Below are positions 1-7,285 of a stretch of DNA of 15,782 bases, in pieces. This DNA is from CAYSPO01 sp964432945 (GTDB lineage: Bacteria > Bacillota > Clostridia > Tissierellales > Peptoniphilaceae). Position numbers and translations under genes: made by a program. Below the pieces are notes generated by a model that made no database searches, had not been told where the DNA came from, and worked only from the letters and a program-made list of their open reading frames with translations. Position 1 is the stretch's first letter. Every line of letters begins with the position of its first letter. The DNA is taken from NCBI GenBank assembly GCA_964432945.1, contig CAYSPO010000031.1, forward strand, positions 1 through 15,782, written 5' to 3'.

Positions 1-428
1 GATAAATTTGATGTATTAATAACTAAAGCATTTGGCAAGGATTGTGCATAAGCATACATAAGTGTCATTCTCACTCTTGGTGGAAGATTTAACTTTGCTT
101 GCCTAGAAAAATCTATATCTGTTTGAAAAATTAATTCTTCATAGTCCTTTGTTATTTTACCGATATCTAAAATATGATAATTAATACCAAGACTTTTACA
201 GATTTCTATCCCATCAGAAAGATTTTTATCTTCCCCTCTAGGCATCAGTAAACCATGAACTTTATCTTTTCCAATTGCATGGGAACAAATTGCTGCTGCA
301 ACTGTAGAGTCTTTCCCTCCAGAAATACCCAAGACTATTTCATCAGCACCAATTATCTCTAGTCTAGCCTTAATCCACTCTTGTAAATCCTTATAAAGTC
401 TCTCTAAGTCCTCATTTGTCAGCTTCAA
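1..428 (-). CDS. nadE: NH3-dependent NAD+ synthetase, 5' part (runs off the left edge)
   Basis: NAD+ synthetase adenylates nicotinate adenine dinucleotide and amidates it to NAD+, the last step of NAD synthesis in the cytoplasm. About 142 codons are visible; the C-terminal part lies beyond base 1. The reading starts at a TTG (428-426), placed by a good ribosome binding site, GAGGTG at 435-440, 6 nt upstream. The N-type ATP pyrophosphatase P-loop SGGKDS is at residues 36-41, followed by a Rossmann-like alternation and an LPPRVRMT segment typical of NadE. The protein begins directly with the synthetase domain, so there is no N-terminal nitrilase-type glutaminase domain. From family knowledge this is the short form that uses free ammonia. 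Divergent from the TraX gene. The family call is firm; the TTG start is likely, as no ATG fits the ribosome binding site. Confidence 0.9.
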   Translation of the reverse strand, partial: MKLTNEDLERLYKDLQEWIKARLEIIGADEIVLGISGGKDSTVAAAICSHAIGKDKVHGLLMPRGEDKNLSDGIEICKSLGINYHILDIGKITKDYEELIFQTDIDFSRQAKLNLPPRVRMTLMYAYAQSLPNALVINTSNL

Positions 429-447
429 ATTTTTCACCTCTCTATAT

Positions 448-476
448 ATTTTACCACATTTTTTATATCTTTTATA
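448..476 (-). promoter_or_regulatory. Probable nadE promoter
   Basis: On the minus strand a TAAAAT -10-like hexamer (453-448) lies just upstream of the nadE ribosome binding site. A weak -35-like TATAAA sits 17 nt further up (476-471). The -35 matches consensus poorly, so the call rests mainly on position and the -10. It lies back to back with the traX promoter. Confidence 0.4.
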
Positions 477-494
477 AAAAATGTAGAGCATCTA

Positions 495-503
495 TGCTAT
501 AAT
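495..503 (+). promoter_or_regulatory. Extended -10 promoter of the TraX-family gene
   Basis: TATAAT at 498-503 is preceded by TG at 495-496, giving an extended -10 element (TGnTATAAT), about 20 nt before the start codon. No good -35 is visible at the usual distance, as expected for extended -10 promoters. A short inverted repeat, AGCAT-CT-ATGCT (487-498), abuts the -10. The ribosome binding site GGAGGG is at 513-518. Confidence 0.6.
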
Positions 504-521
504 TTTTCTATTGGAGGGATC

Positions 522-1424
522 ATGACTTACTTATTTATAAAATTAATTGCAATTATCACAATGTTAATAGACCACATAGGTTTAAGCTATGGCTATGTAA
601 GCACTCAGCTAGACCCAGCCCTTTATATGACACTTAGAACCATTGGAAGAATAGCATTCCCTATCTTTGCTTTTGGAATTGTTAATGGTATGAAATATAC
701 TAAAAATAAAGAAAACTATTTACTTAGACTAAGTTTATTTATGTCTATTTCTCAAATACCTTTTTCCCTTTTAGTAAATACAGAAAACTATTTTGTGGAT
801 TTTAGATTTAAAGATCTATTCTACCCCCAATTAGTTATAGAAAATAATTTTGATCTTATTCTAGGAATAATGTTAATAGGCCTTATTCTATATTTATATA
901 AAACAAATATAAAACTTATTACAACTTTATCTTTAGCGGTCATATTTAGTATAATTTCTATTTATACAAAAACAGGTTTTGTTATAAATAACTCTAACCA
1001 ATTAAATGTTTTTTATACTTTGGCTATCGGAGCTTATATAATAAAATCTTTAGAAGATTTCCTTGAAAATAAAGAAGATAAAATAGATAATATTCTAAAA
1101 GCAGTAAGTGCAGGTATTTTAATAATAATATTTTCCCCATATTCAGATTATGGTATAGGAGGTTTAATTTTAATATTAGGCCTATATATTTTCAAAAATA
1201 ATAAACCAGCTAGTTGTATATATATGACTTTTTGGCTTATGTACACTTACTTATTAGGAAATTCAAACTTATATTTCTTCTTATCCTCTCTTATCGCTCC
1301 ATTAAGTATCCTTTTATATAATGGACAAAAAGGGAATTATCCAAAGATAGTAGATAAAATTTTTTACTGGTTCTATCCAATTCACTTACTAATTTTAGCT
1401 ATCTATACTCAAATTGTTAAATAA
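522..1424 (+). CDS. TraX-family integral membrane protein
   Basis: A 300-residue polytopic membrane protein of the TraX family (Pfam TraX, named after the F-plasmid pilin N-acetylation protein). Visible family hallmarks are the N-terminal LIAIITMLIDHIG block (about residues 8-20), the RTIGRIAFPIFAF block followed by the YLLRL segment (about 39-71), a QIPF motif, and a C-terminal FYPIHLLIL motif. I estimate eight or nine hydrophobic segments. The start is well supported by GGAGGG 3 nt before the ATG. The gene stands alone between divergent nadE and a convergent operon, with its own promoter and terminator; its stop codon overlaps the terminator stem. No pilin or conjugation gene is nearby, so a role in pilin acetylation is not supported here. 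An acyltransferase acting on another envelope substrate is possible but unproven. Confidence 0.85.
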   Translation: MTYLFIKLIAIITMLIDHIGLSYGYVSTQLDPALYMTLRTIGRIAFPIFAFGIVNGMKYTKNKENYLLRLSLFMSISQIPFSLLVNTENYFVDFRFKDLFYPQLVIENNFDLILGIMLIGLILYLYKTNIKLITTLSLAVIFSIISIYTKTGFVINNSNQLNVFYTLAIGAYIIKSLEDFLENKEDKIDNILKAVSAGILIIIFSPYSDYGIGGLILILGLYIFKNNKPASCIYMTFWLMYTYLLGNSNLYFFLSSLIAPLSILLYNGQKGNYPKIVDKIFYWFYPIHLLILAIYTQIVK

Positions 1425-1468
1425 AAAAACAGTAAAAGTGTAATATTAAACACTTTTACTGTTTTTTT
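1423..1468. terminator. Bidirectional rho-independent terminator
   Basis: A perfect inverted repeat with arms at 1423-1441 and 1450-1468 (19 bp, 8-nt loop) has a core ACAGTAAAAGTG. It is flanked by seven A on the left (1423-1429) and seven T on the right (1462-1468), so it can terminate transcription on both strands. It sits between the TraX gene (stop 1422-1424) and the convergent yfcE-like gene (stop 1470-1472), and so closes both transcription units. Confidence 0.9.
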
Positions 1469-1469
1469 A

Positions 1470-1952
1470 TTATAATATAATTCTTTCAAAAGTAACTTCA
1501 TCATCTATTAACATAATCCCAAAAGACTTAAGTCCATCAAATGAGCGAGGATAGCTGGGACTACCTGGATTAAAATAATATATCCCATTAATTTTTTCAT
1601 TTGTATAAATATGGCTATGACCAAACAAGCAGATATCAGCATTCAATTCTTCAGCCCTGTAAGATAAATAGTTAAGATTAGCCTTTACCTTATAATTATG
1701 ACCATGGCAAGCAAATATATTTCTTCCATTTATCTCTAGCATCTGTTCACTTGCTATAGAGTTTTCTAATGAATAATCATTATTCCCTAAAATATTAATA
1801 GTTTTTAGTCCAGTTTTATTTTCAAGAATTTCTCCATCTATAAATATATCACCTAAAAATATTAATAGGTCTAAGTCCATTTTAGATAGAATATTAGCTA
1901 AATTAACAACACCCTTACAGTGAGTGTCACTAACTATAGCAATCCTATTCAC
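1470..1952 (-). CDS. YfcE/MJ0936-type metallophosphoesterase
   Basis: A 160-residue calcineurin-like phosphoesterase of the small YfcE/MJ0936 group, which hydrolyses phosphodiesters with a two-metal centre. All metal-ligand motifs are present in order: SDTH (8-11), GD (34-35), GNND (56-59), HGH (83-85), GHSH (111-114) and NPGS (128-131). The start is a GTG (1952-1950), supported by an AGGAG-type ribosome binding site upstream. It overlaps the end of the rdgB gene by 8 nt (GTGAATAG), which implies translational coupling. It is the last gene of the eight-gene operon, followed directly by the terminator. Pairing with rdgB is common in Firmicutes. The physiological substrate is not evident from sequence. 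Confidence 0.9.
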   Translation of the reverse strand: MNRIAIVSDTHCKGVVNLANILSKMDLDLLIFLGDIFIDGEILENKTGLKTINILGNNDYSLENSIASEQMLEINGRNIFACHGHNYKVKANLNYLSYRAEELNADICLFGHSHIYTNEKINGIYYFNPGSPSYPRSFDGLKSFGIMLIDDEVTFERIIL

Positions 1953-2526
1953 TTATTAGTTCTCCTATAAGTATTTTAACTGCTTTTAAAGCCTCACTCC
2001 TATGGCTAATCTTATTTTTAGTTTCATCATCTAATTGAGCGAAGGTTTTATCATAGTCTTCAGGAATAAAGATAGAATCATAACCAAAACCATTTTCTCC
2101 CTTTTCTTCACAAGATATACTTCCCTTGCAAACTCCATTAGCCCTATAGTAATTGTCCTTATATTTAACAATCATACAAGTTATAAATTCTGCATACCTA
2201 TCTTCTACGCCTTCTAGGTTTTTAAGCATTTTAAGCCTGTTCTCTTCATCACTAGCGTGTTCTCCCGCATATCTAGCTGTGTGGACTCCTGGGCCATCTA
2301 AAGCCCTTACAAATAAACCTGTATCATCGGCTAAAACCATCTCATTGGTGAAAATGGCTTGAGCTTTCTTTCTTGCATTAGCTTCAAGCGTTTCCCCATC
2401 TTCTATTACATCGATATCAGAAAAACCAACTTCAGATTGAGATATCACTTCTATTTCTAAATCTTTTAATATCTCCTTGATTTCTTTTATTTTACCAAGA
2501 TTATTACTTGCAACAATTAATTTCAT
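1945..2526 (-). CDS. rdgB: XTP/dITP pyrophosphatase (RdgB/HAM1 family)
   Basis: A 193-residue nucleotide-sanitising enzyme that hydrolyses dITP, dXTP and XTP to monophosphates plus pyrophosphate, keeping deaminated purines out of DNA and RNA. Family signatures are visible: the N-terminal ASNNLGK loop (6-12), ADDTGL (66-71) followed by DGPGVHTARYAG, GFGYDSIF (146-153) and SHR (174-176). Length is normal for the family. Its ATG shares one base with the gatB stop (TAATG), and its 3' end overlaps the next gene by 8 nt, so it is embedded in the operon. Its position downstream of pcrA and ligA gives the transcription unit a genome-maintenance flavour. Confidence 0.93.
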   Translation of the reverse strand: MKLIVASNNLGKIKEIKEILKDLEIEVISQSEVGFSDIDVIEDGETLEANARKKAQAIFTNEMVLADDTGLFVRALDGPGVHTARYAGEHASDEENRLKMLKNLEGVEDRYAEFITCMIVKYKDNYYRANGVCKGSISCEEKGENGFGYDSIFIPEDYDKTFAQLDDETKNKISHRSEALKAVKILIGELISE

Positions 2527-3962
2527 TAGAGATTTTTCCCTGCAGGTCCTAGTATGCTTAATAACATTTCATTGAATTTTTGAGGATTTCCTTTACCTTT
2601 TGAATACTTCATACATTGTCCCATTAAGAACTTAAGAGCATTATCCCTACCGTTATTATAATCTTCAATTGATTGAGGGTTTTCATCTAACACTCTATCC
2701 ACTATTTCACTTAAAAATGAATCATCAGAGATTTGTATTAATCCTCTTTCTTCGATTATAGCGTCAATATCACCACCATTGATAAAAATCTCTTTAAGAA
2801 GCTTTTTACCAGTGTTAGTATTGATTTTTTTCTCATCAACATAAGAGATTATCTTAACAAGGGAAGCTGTATCAAGAGTCATATCTTCAGCTAACATATC
2901 ATTTTCATTCAAAAGCCTCATCACATCAGAATTTATCCAATTTGCAATAGCTTCTGGTTGATTATGAGCCTTGCAAGCCTCTTCAAAGAAATCTGATATA
3001 AACATATTTCTAGAAAGAATATCTGCATCATATTCAGAAATATTATATTCTTTAGTAAACCTATCCATTTTTTCATTTGGAAGTTCTGGAAGTGAATTCT
3101 TTATATTGTTAATCAGTTCTTCAGAAAGTACAAGAGGAGGAAGGTCTGTTTCAGCTGTATATCTGTAGTCTGCTGATTCATCTTTTATTCTCATAACTTC
3201 AGTAGCTTGCTTTATATCATCCCATCTTCTTGTATGTTTCCCTTCAACATGACCTATCTCTAAGTCTTTCATTTGCCTTGCTTGTTCAAATTCAATAGCC
3301 TTAGCAACAGCAGAGAAAGAGTTCATATTTTTAATTTCTGAAATACCAGTTTTTTTGTTATTTTCCTCATCTACAAGGTTAATATTAACATCACATCTTA
3401 GAGATCCTTCTTCCATTTTAACATCAGAAACACCAATGTATTTTAGAGTTTCTCTTAAGTTTGTTAAAAACTCTTGAGCTTCTTCACTAGAGGAAATATC
3501 TGGCTTAGTTACAATTTCTATTAGAGGAACTCCGCACCTATTGAAGTCTAAAAGAGTATTATCTCCCTCATGAAGAAGCTTAGCTGTATCTTCTTCTATA
3601 TGGATTCTTTCTATTCTTATCTTTTTTCTACCTTCTTTAGAATTTACTTCAATATATCCATCTTCACATAAAGCGGGATTATCTTGAGTAATTTGATATC
3701 CTTTAACAAGGTCAGGATAAAAATATTTTTTTCTATCCATAGTTGATTTAGGATGAATTTTACAATTTAGAGCATGGCCTGCCTTAATAGCAAGCTCCAC
3801 TGCTTCTTTATTCATCAAAGGTAAACTGCCTGGATGACCTAAACAAGCTGGACAAACATGGGTATTAGGAGGAGCACCAAACTCATTTTTACAAGAGCAA
3901 AACATTTTTGTTTTCGTTTTAAGTTCAACGTGGATTTCAAGACCTACAAGTGTCTTAACCAT
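2526..3962 (-). CDS. gatB: Asp/Glu-tRNA amidotransferase subunit B
   Basis: GatB binds misacylated Glu-tRNA(Gln) or Asp-tRNA(Asn), phosphorylates the acyl side chain with ATP and completes transamidation with ammonia. At 478 residues it is of normal length. The kinase cradle looks intact: GLEIHVEL with E9 and H11, an acidic HIEED stretch (121-125), and GVPLIEI with E149. Four zinc-ligand cysteines are present (C22, C24, C37, C40). The C-terminal helical and YqeY-like tRNA-binding tail follows from about residue 300, ending in MGQCMKYSKGKGNP and the family-typical tail. The ATG lies 1 nt after the gatA stop and its ribosome binding site is inside the gatA 3' end. The intact catalytic site contrasts with the degenerate GatA beside it. 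Confidence 0.96.
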   Translation of the reverse strand: MVKTLVGLEIHVELKTKTKMFCSCKNEFGAPPNTHVCPACLGHPGSLPLMNKEAVELAIKAGHALNCKIHPKSTMDRKKYFYPDLVKGYQITQDNPALCEDGYIEVNSKEGRKKIRIERIHIEEDTAKLLHEGDNTLLDFNRCGVPLIEIVTKPDISSSEEAQEFLTNLRETLKYIGVSDVKMEEGSLRCDVNINLVDEENNKKTGISEIKNMNSFSAVAKAIEFEQARQMKDLEIGHVEGKHTRRWDDIKQATEVMRIKDESADYRYTAETDLPPLVLSEELINNIKNSLPELPNEKMDRFTKEYNISEYDADILSRNMFISDFFEEACKAHNQPEAIANWINSDVMRLLNENDMLAEDMTLDTASLVKIISYVDEKKINTNTGKKLLKEIFINGGDIDAIIEERGLIQISDDSFLSEIVDRVLDENPQSIEDYNNGRDNALKFLMGQCMKYSKGKGNPQKFNEMLLSILGPAGKNL

Positions 3963-3963
3963 A

Positions 3964-4995
3964 TTATAGTACCTCCTTTATTTTCTTTGCAATATTAAGA
4001 AGTTTTTCATCTTCATATAAATTTCCAACTATTGCAAAGTCATCAACAACAGCAACTGGTCTATTACCAAGGCTTGCTAAGATAGGTAAATCTGTATTAA
4101 CATTAGCTACAATAAAATCAACCTCATTAAATACTCTATCTAGCTCAGAAACCAAAATTCTTCTTAACCTAATTGCATTTTCATATATATCTCTTTCATA
4201 GCTATGACCAGCATATATATTTCCTTTTATAATATCTTTTTTAATATCTAAGCCAAAAGCCTCTGCCCTTGTTTTAGCATATAAATCATCTATGCTATCA
4301 TAATTATCTGTAACATAACCATACCTAATTCCATCAAATTTCGCAGTGCTAGAAGCAACTTCCACAGATTTAATTACATCAAAAACACTTTTTACTAGAT
4401 GGTTATATTCAAACGAAATTTCAACAATTTCATTGAAAAACTCTAATGCTCTAGATTCTAAAATTCCATAAATACCAAACTTATAATCTTCAATATTTAA
4501 CTCCGAAAACTCTAAGTCCATTTCTGTTTTCAAAGACATAGGATCTTTGAAATCATATCCACCAATGATATTTAACACCCTAAGAATATTTTCAAAATCT
4601 CCTATTAATCCAGCTCTAGTAAAAGAACTACTAGCACTTATTATTCCATAAGAAGAAATTGTTCCCTTTGTAGGAATAAATCCAGTAACACCTTCATAAC
4701 CTAAATCTCTTACTAGATTTCCCCCTGTATCAGTAGATATTCCTAACTTGCAATCTTCAGCTTTAACTGCTTCAATGCTTCCATTTAAGCCTTCTTTGAT
4801 TGCAAACTCAGTTATATCTCCTTGACCATAAATATTTTCTCCTAATTCAATTAAGCGATTAACAATATGGGCATTAAAAGGAGCAACATAATTCTCTAAA
4901 CTTTTTGATCCAGCATTACAAACTTCACCTTTAATCATAAAGTTAGAATCTAATATTATTTCCCCATTATTATCTAAAACTGTATATTTTTCCAT
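3964..4995 (-). CDS. gatA: Shortened GatA homologue lacking the amidase catalytic serines
   Basis: Canonical GatA (about 485 aa) is the amidase-signature glutaminase that supplies ammonia to GatB. This intact 343-aa homologue is clearly GatA: SKSLENYVAPF (30-40), DITEFA (60-65), DTGG (89-92), GFIPTKGTISSYGI, the FDGIRYG motif and a TRAEAFG block all align. However, (a) about 55-60 N-terminal helical residues are absent; (b) the PGGSSGGS loop with the cis-Ser (S154 in S. aureus) is deleted between residues 65 and 87; (c) the nucleophile Ser of DTGGS (S178) is Asn93, codon AAT at 4719-4717; (d) the YxND...PVNLAG glutamine-site block near the C-terminus is lost. Only the triad lysine (K22) and the FDGIRYG arginine seem kept. 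The ATG shares one base with the gatC stop and the gene is coupled to gatB, so it is probably translated. I infer a non-glutaminase scaffold subunit; residue alignment was done by eye. Confidence 0.85.
   Translation of the reverse strand: MEKYTVLDNNGEIILDSNFMIKGEVCNAGSKSLENYVAPFNAHIVNRLIELGENIYGQGDITEFAIKEGLNGSIEAVKAEDCKLGISTDTGGNLVRDLGYEGVTGFIPTKGTISSYGIISASSSFTRAGLIGDFENILRVLNIIGGYDFKDPMSLKTEMDLEFSELNIEDYKFGIYGILESRALEFFNEIVEISFEYNHLVKSVFDVIKSVEVASSTAKFDGIRYGYVTDNYDSIDDLYAKTRAEAFGLDIKKDIIKGNIYAGHSYERDIYENAIRLRRILVSELDRVFNEVDFIVANVNTDLPILASLGNRPVAVVDDFAIVGNLYEDEKLLNIAKKIKEVL
3971..3976 (-). promoter_or_regulatory. gatB ribosome binding site inside the gatA 3' end
   Basis: GGAGGT (minus strand, 3976-3971) lies 8 nt before the gatB ATG and is read in the gatA frame as part of its last Lys-Glu-Val-Leu codons. 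With only 1 nt between the gatA stop and the gatB start, the subunits are likely made in a coupled way even though GatA is degenerate. Confidence 0.8.
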
Positions 4996-5276
4996 TATTC
5001 TATAACCCTCTTTATCTTAATATAACCATATTCCCTATCATTAGCATAAGATAAAGCTTCTTCTCTATCCATACCTTCCATAACTACATCTTCTCTAAGT
5101 TCAATATTATTATCTGTAATTATATTTAGAGGTTCAACTTTTGATAAGTCAAGTTCTAGAAGAGTTTTAGCTTCCAGTACTTCATCACTAATTTCCTCTT
5201 GTATCAACTTAATTTCTTCTTCTGATGATCCTAGGGCAGCTTCTGCAAATATGCCCTTAAATTCTTCTAATGTCAT
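4995..5276 (-). CDS. gatC: Asp/Glu-tRNA amidotransferase subunit C
   Basis: GatC is the small stabilising subunit that wraps the GatA-GatB interface. The 93-residue protein has normal family length and shows the characteristic central VEPLNI stretch (about residues 47-52), a REDVV motif (61-65) and the REEAL(S)xA...GYIKIKRVIE ending. The N-terminal half is two predicted helices, as in the family. The start has a GAGGAGG-type ribosome binding site directly after the ligA-side junction; the ligA gene begins the coupled set upstream and its stop is 2 nt away. Its stop shares a base with the gatA ATG. Nothing in GatC itself looks eroded, which suggests that the complex still assembles. Confidence 0.92.
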   Translation of the reverse strand: MTLEEFKGIFAEAALGSSEEEIKLIQEEISDEVLEAKTLLELDLSKVEPLNIITDNNIELREDVVMEGMDREEALSYANDREYGYIKIKRVIE

Positions 5277-5278
5277 CC

Positions 5279-7258
5279 TTACCTCCTCATGAATTCTTCT
5301 AAGTTATCTGCTTTAATAATCTCAGTTCCTAACTCTTCAGCTTTAGTAAGCTTGCTTCCAGCCTTTTCCCCTGCTACAACATAATCTGTATTTTTTGAAA
5401 CAGATGAAGTAACTTTCGCCCCAAGACTTGCAAAATAATCCTCTAAATCTTTTCTACTATAAGATTCAAAAGAGCCTGTAATTACAATTACTTTACCCTC
5501 TAAATCACTGTCAACATTCTTATTCTTCCTAGCTTCAAAACTTATTCCCTTTGATAAAAGCATATCTAATGACTCTATTATATGCGATTCATTAAAAAAC
5601 TTCACTATAGAATTTGCAACAATATTACCTATATCAGGAAGGGTTGTCAATTCCTCAACCTTAGCCTTTCGTAAAGCCTCTATACTTCCATAATAATCTG
5701 CTAAATCACTTGCTGTTTTTACCCCCACGTTCGGAATACCAATCGCATTTATGAATGCAGAAAGTTTAACTTTTTTACTCTTTTCTATGGCTTCTAAAAG
5801 ATTAGCTGTTTTTCTTTCTTTGAAGCCTTCTAACTTTAATAAATCTTCTTTTTTCAAATCATATATTTCATAGGTGTTTTCCAAAGCTAAATCTTCCACT
5901 AGCCTAGTAATAGTTTTTTCACTAAGACCATCTATATCCATAGCATTTCTAGAAGCAAAGTGAGTTAAACTAGCTATAAGCTGAGGTTTACAAGAAATAG
6001 AGTTAGGACAGAAAATATGAACACCATCTTGTATTAGCTCTGTATGACAATACGGACAAACCTCTGGTTTTTCTATCTCAACTGATTCATCTGTTTTCTC
6101 TACAGAACCTAAAATTTCTGGTATAACATCATTAGATCTTCTAATTAAAACTCTGTCATACAAAGATAGATTTTTTCTTTGAATATCATCAAAATTATTT
6201 AAAGTAGCCCTTCTAACAGTAACACCATCTATATCAACAGGATCAACTTCAGCACTTGGAGTAACTTTTCCAGTTCTTCCAACATTCCAAATTACATTTC
6301 TTAAAACCGTTGTGAATTCTTCTGCTTCAAATTTAAAGGCAATCGCCCATCTAGGAGCTCTTTGGGTAAAGCCTAAAACTTCTCTTGTTTTCAAATCATT
6401 AATCTTTATAACAACACCATCAGTTAAAACATCAATTGTCTTTCTGTGCTCCTCTATATAGTCGATTTCTTCATGAATACCTTCTATACTTTTTCTTTTC
6501 TTAGCATAAGGAAAAACTTTAAACTTATTGTCTCGTAGAAATTGGAGCATTTCTTCATGAGTTTCATAAGGTGGATTTTCTATATACCCTACGGAGTAGA
6601 AATACGCATCAAGCTTTCTTGACTTTGTTACACTTGTATCTAAATTCCTTAACGCACCAGCTGCTGCATTTCTAGGGTTCTTTAACTTAATCGGTGCACT
6701 TTCATTATATTCATTGAATTTGGAGATAGGCATTACACTTTCCCCCTGAACCTCTATAAGTCCCTTATAAGAAATTTTCATAGGAATAGAAGCTATTGTC
6801 CTGACCTGTGCAAGTATCTCTTCACCTGTTCTCCCATTCCCCCTAGTGGCAGCATTCACCAGCACTCCGTTATCATAGGTTAGATTTATAGTAAGGCCAT
6901 CAAACTTATATTCAACAATATACTCTACATCATCTAGTATCTTAGAAGAATTATCAGCTAGCCTATTGGTTCTCAAAATCCAAGCATCTATTTCTTCTAT
7001 TGATCTTGCCTTATCTAAACTATATAAAGGGCTAATATGATTATGAGTTTCAAAGTTAGGTAAAATTTGTCCACCAATTCTAGATGTTGGGGAATTAGGA
7101 TCAGCATAACCTCGTTGTTTCTCAAGGCTAAGGAGTTGGTCAAAAAGTTTGTCATACTCCCCATCACTTAATAAAGGCTTATCAAGGGTATAATAATAGT
7201 AGTTCAATTCTTCTATTTTTGAAGTTAATTCTTCTATTTTCAGATCAATACTTTCCAT
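5279..7258 (-). CDS. ligA: NAD+-dependent DNA ligase LigA
   Basis: LigA seals nicks in duplex DNA during replication and repair, using NAD+. The 659-aa protein has the full domain order: Ia domain with the YYYYTLDKPLLSDGEYD region (about 20-36); nucleotidyltransferase domain with the adenylated lysine K118 in KFDG; OB fold (about 310-395); zinc finger with C401, C404, C417 and C423; helix-hairpin-helix repeats (about 430-580, including GIPNVG and LPDIGN); and a C-terminal BRCT domain (about 585-659, starting LEGKVIVITGSF). Length is typical. The start ATG is preceded by AAAAGGAG, and the gene follows pcrA by 27 nt, an arrangement conserved in many Firmicutes. No catalytic residue appears missing. 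Confidence 0.97.
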   Translation of the reverse strand: MESIDLKIEELTSKIEELNYYYYTLDKPLLSDGEYDKLFDQLLSLEKQRGYADPNSPTSRIGGQILPNFETHNHISPLYSLDKARSIEEIDAWILRTNRLADNSSKILDDVEYIVEYKFDGLTINLTYDNGVLVNAATRGNGRTGEEILAQVRTIASIPMKISYKGLIEVQGESVMPISKFNEYNESAPIKLKNPRNAAAGALRNLDTSVTKSRKLDAYFYSVGYIENPPYETHEEMLQFLRDNKFKVFPYAKKRKSIEGIHEEIDYIEEHRKTIDVLTDGVVIKINDLKTREVLGFTQRAPRWAIAFKFEAEEFTTVLRNVIWNVGRTGKVTPSAEVDPVDIDGVTVRRATLNNFDDIQRKNLSLYDRVLIRRSNDVIPEILGSVEKTDESVEIEKPEVCPYCHTELIQDGVHIFCPNSISCKPQLIASLTHFASRNAMDIDGLSEKTITRLVEDLALENTYEIYDLKKEDLLKLEGFKERKTANLLEAIEKSKKVKLSAFINAIGIPNVGVKTASDLADYYGSIEALRKAKVEELTTLPDIGNIVANSIVKFFNESHIIESLDMLLSKGISFEARKNKNVDSDLEGKVIVITGSFESYSRKDLEDYFASLGAKVTSSVSKNTDYVVAGEKAGSKLTKAEELGTEIIKADNLEEFMRR

Positions 7259-7285
7259 TTCAACTCCTTTTATTTATAAGTATTT

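Noticed and set aside
487..498. Shared AGCAT/ATGCT words between the traX promoter and the clpB terminator as a dispersed repeat.
   Set aside because: The shared stretch is very short and its surroundings differ; coincidence is the simpler explanation.
522..1424. Evidence of a conjugative or integrative element because of the TraX homology.
   Set aside because: There is no relaxase, coupling protein, integrase, attachment repeat or change in base composition nearby; the neighbours are core genes.
3964..4995. Calling gatA a pseudogene.
   Set aside because: The frame is open throughout, has no frameshift or premature stop, keeps several family blocks and is coupled on both sides. Losses fall in several separate catalytic segments, which fits a pseudoenzyme better than random decay.
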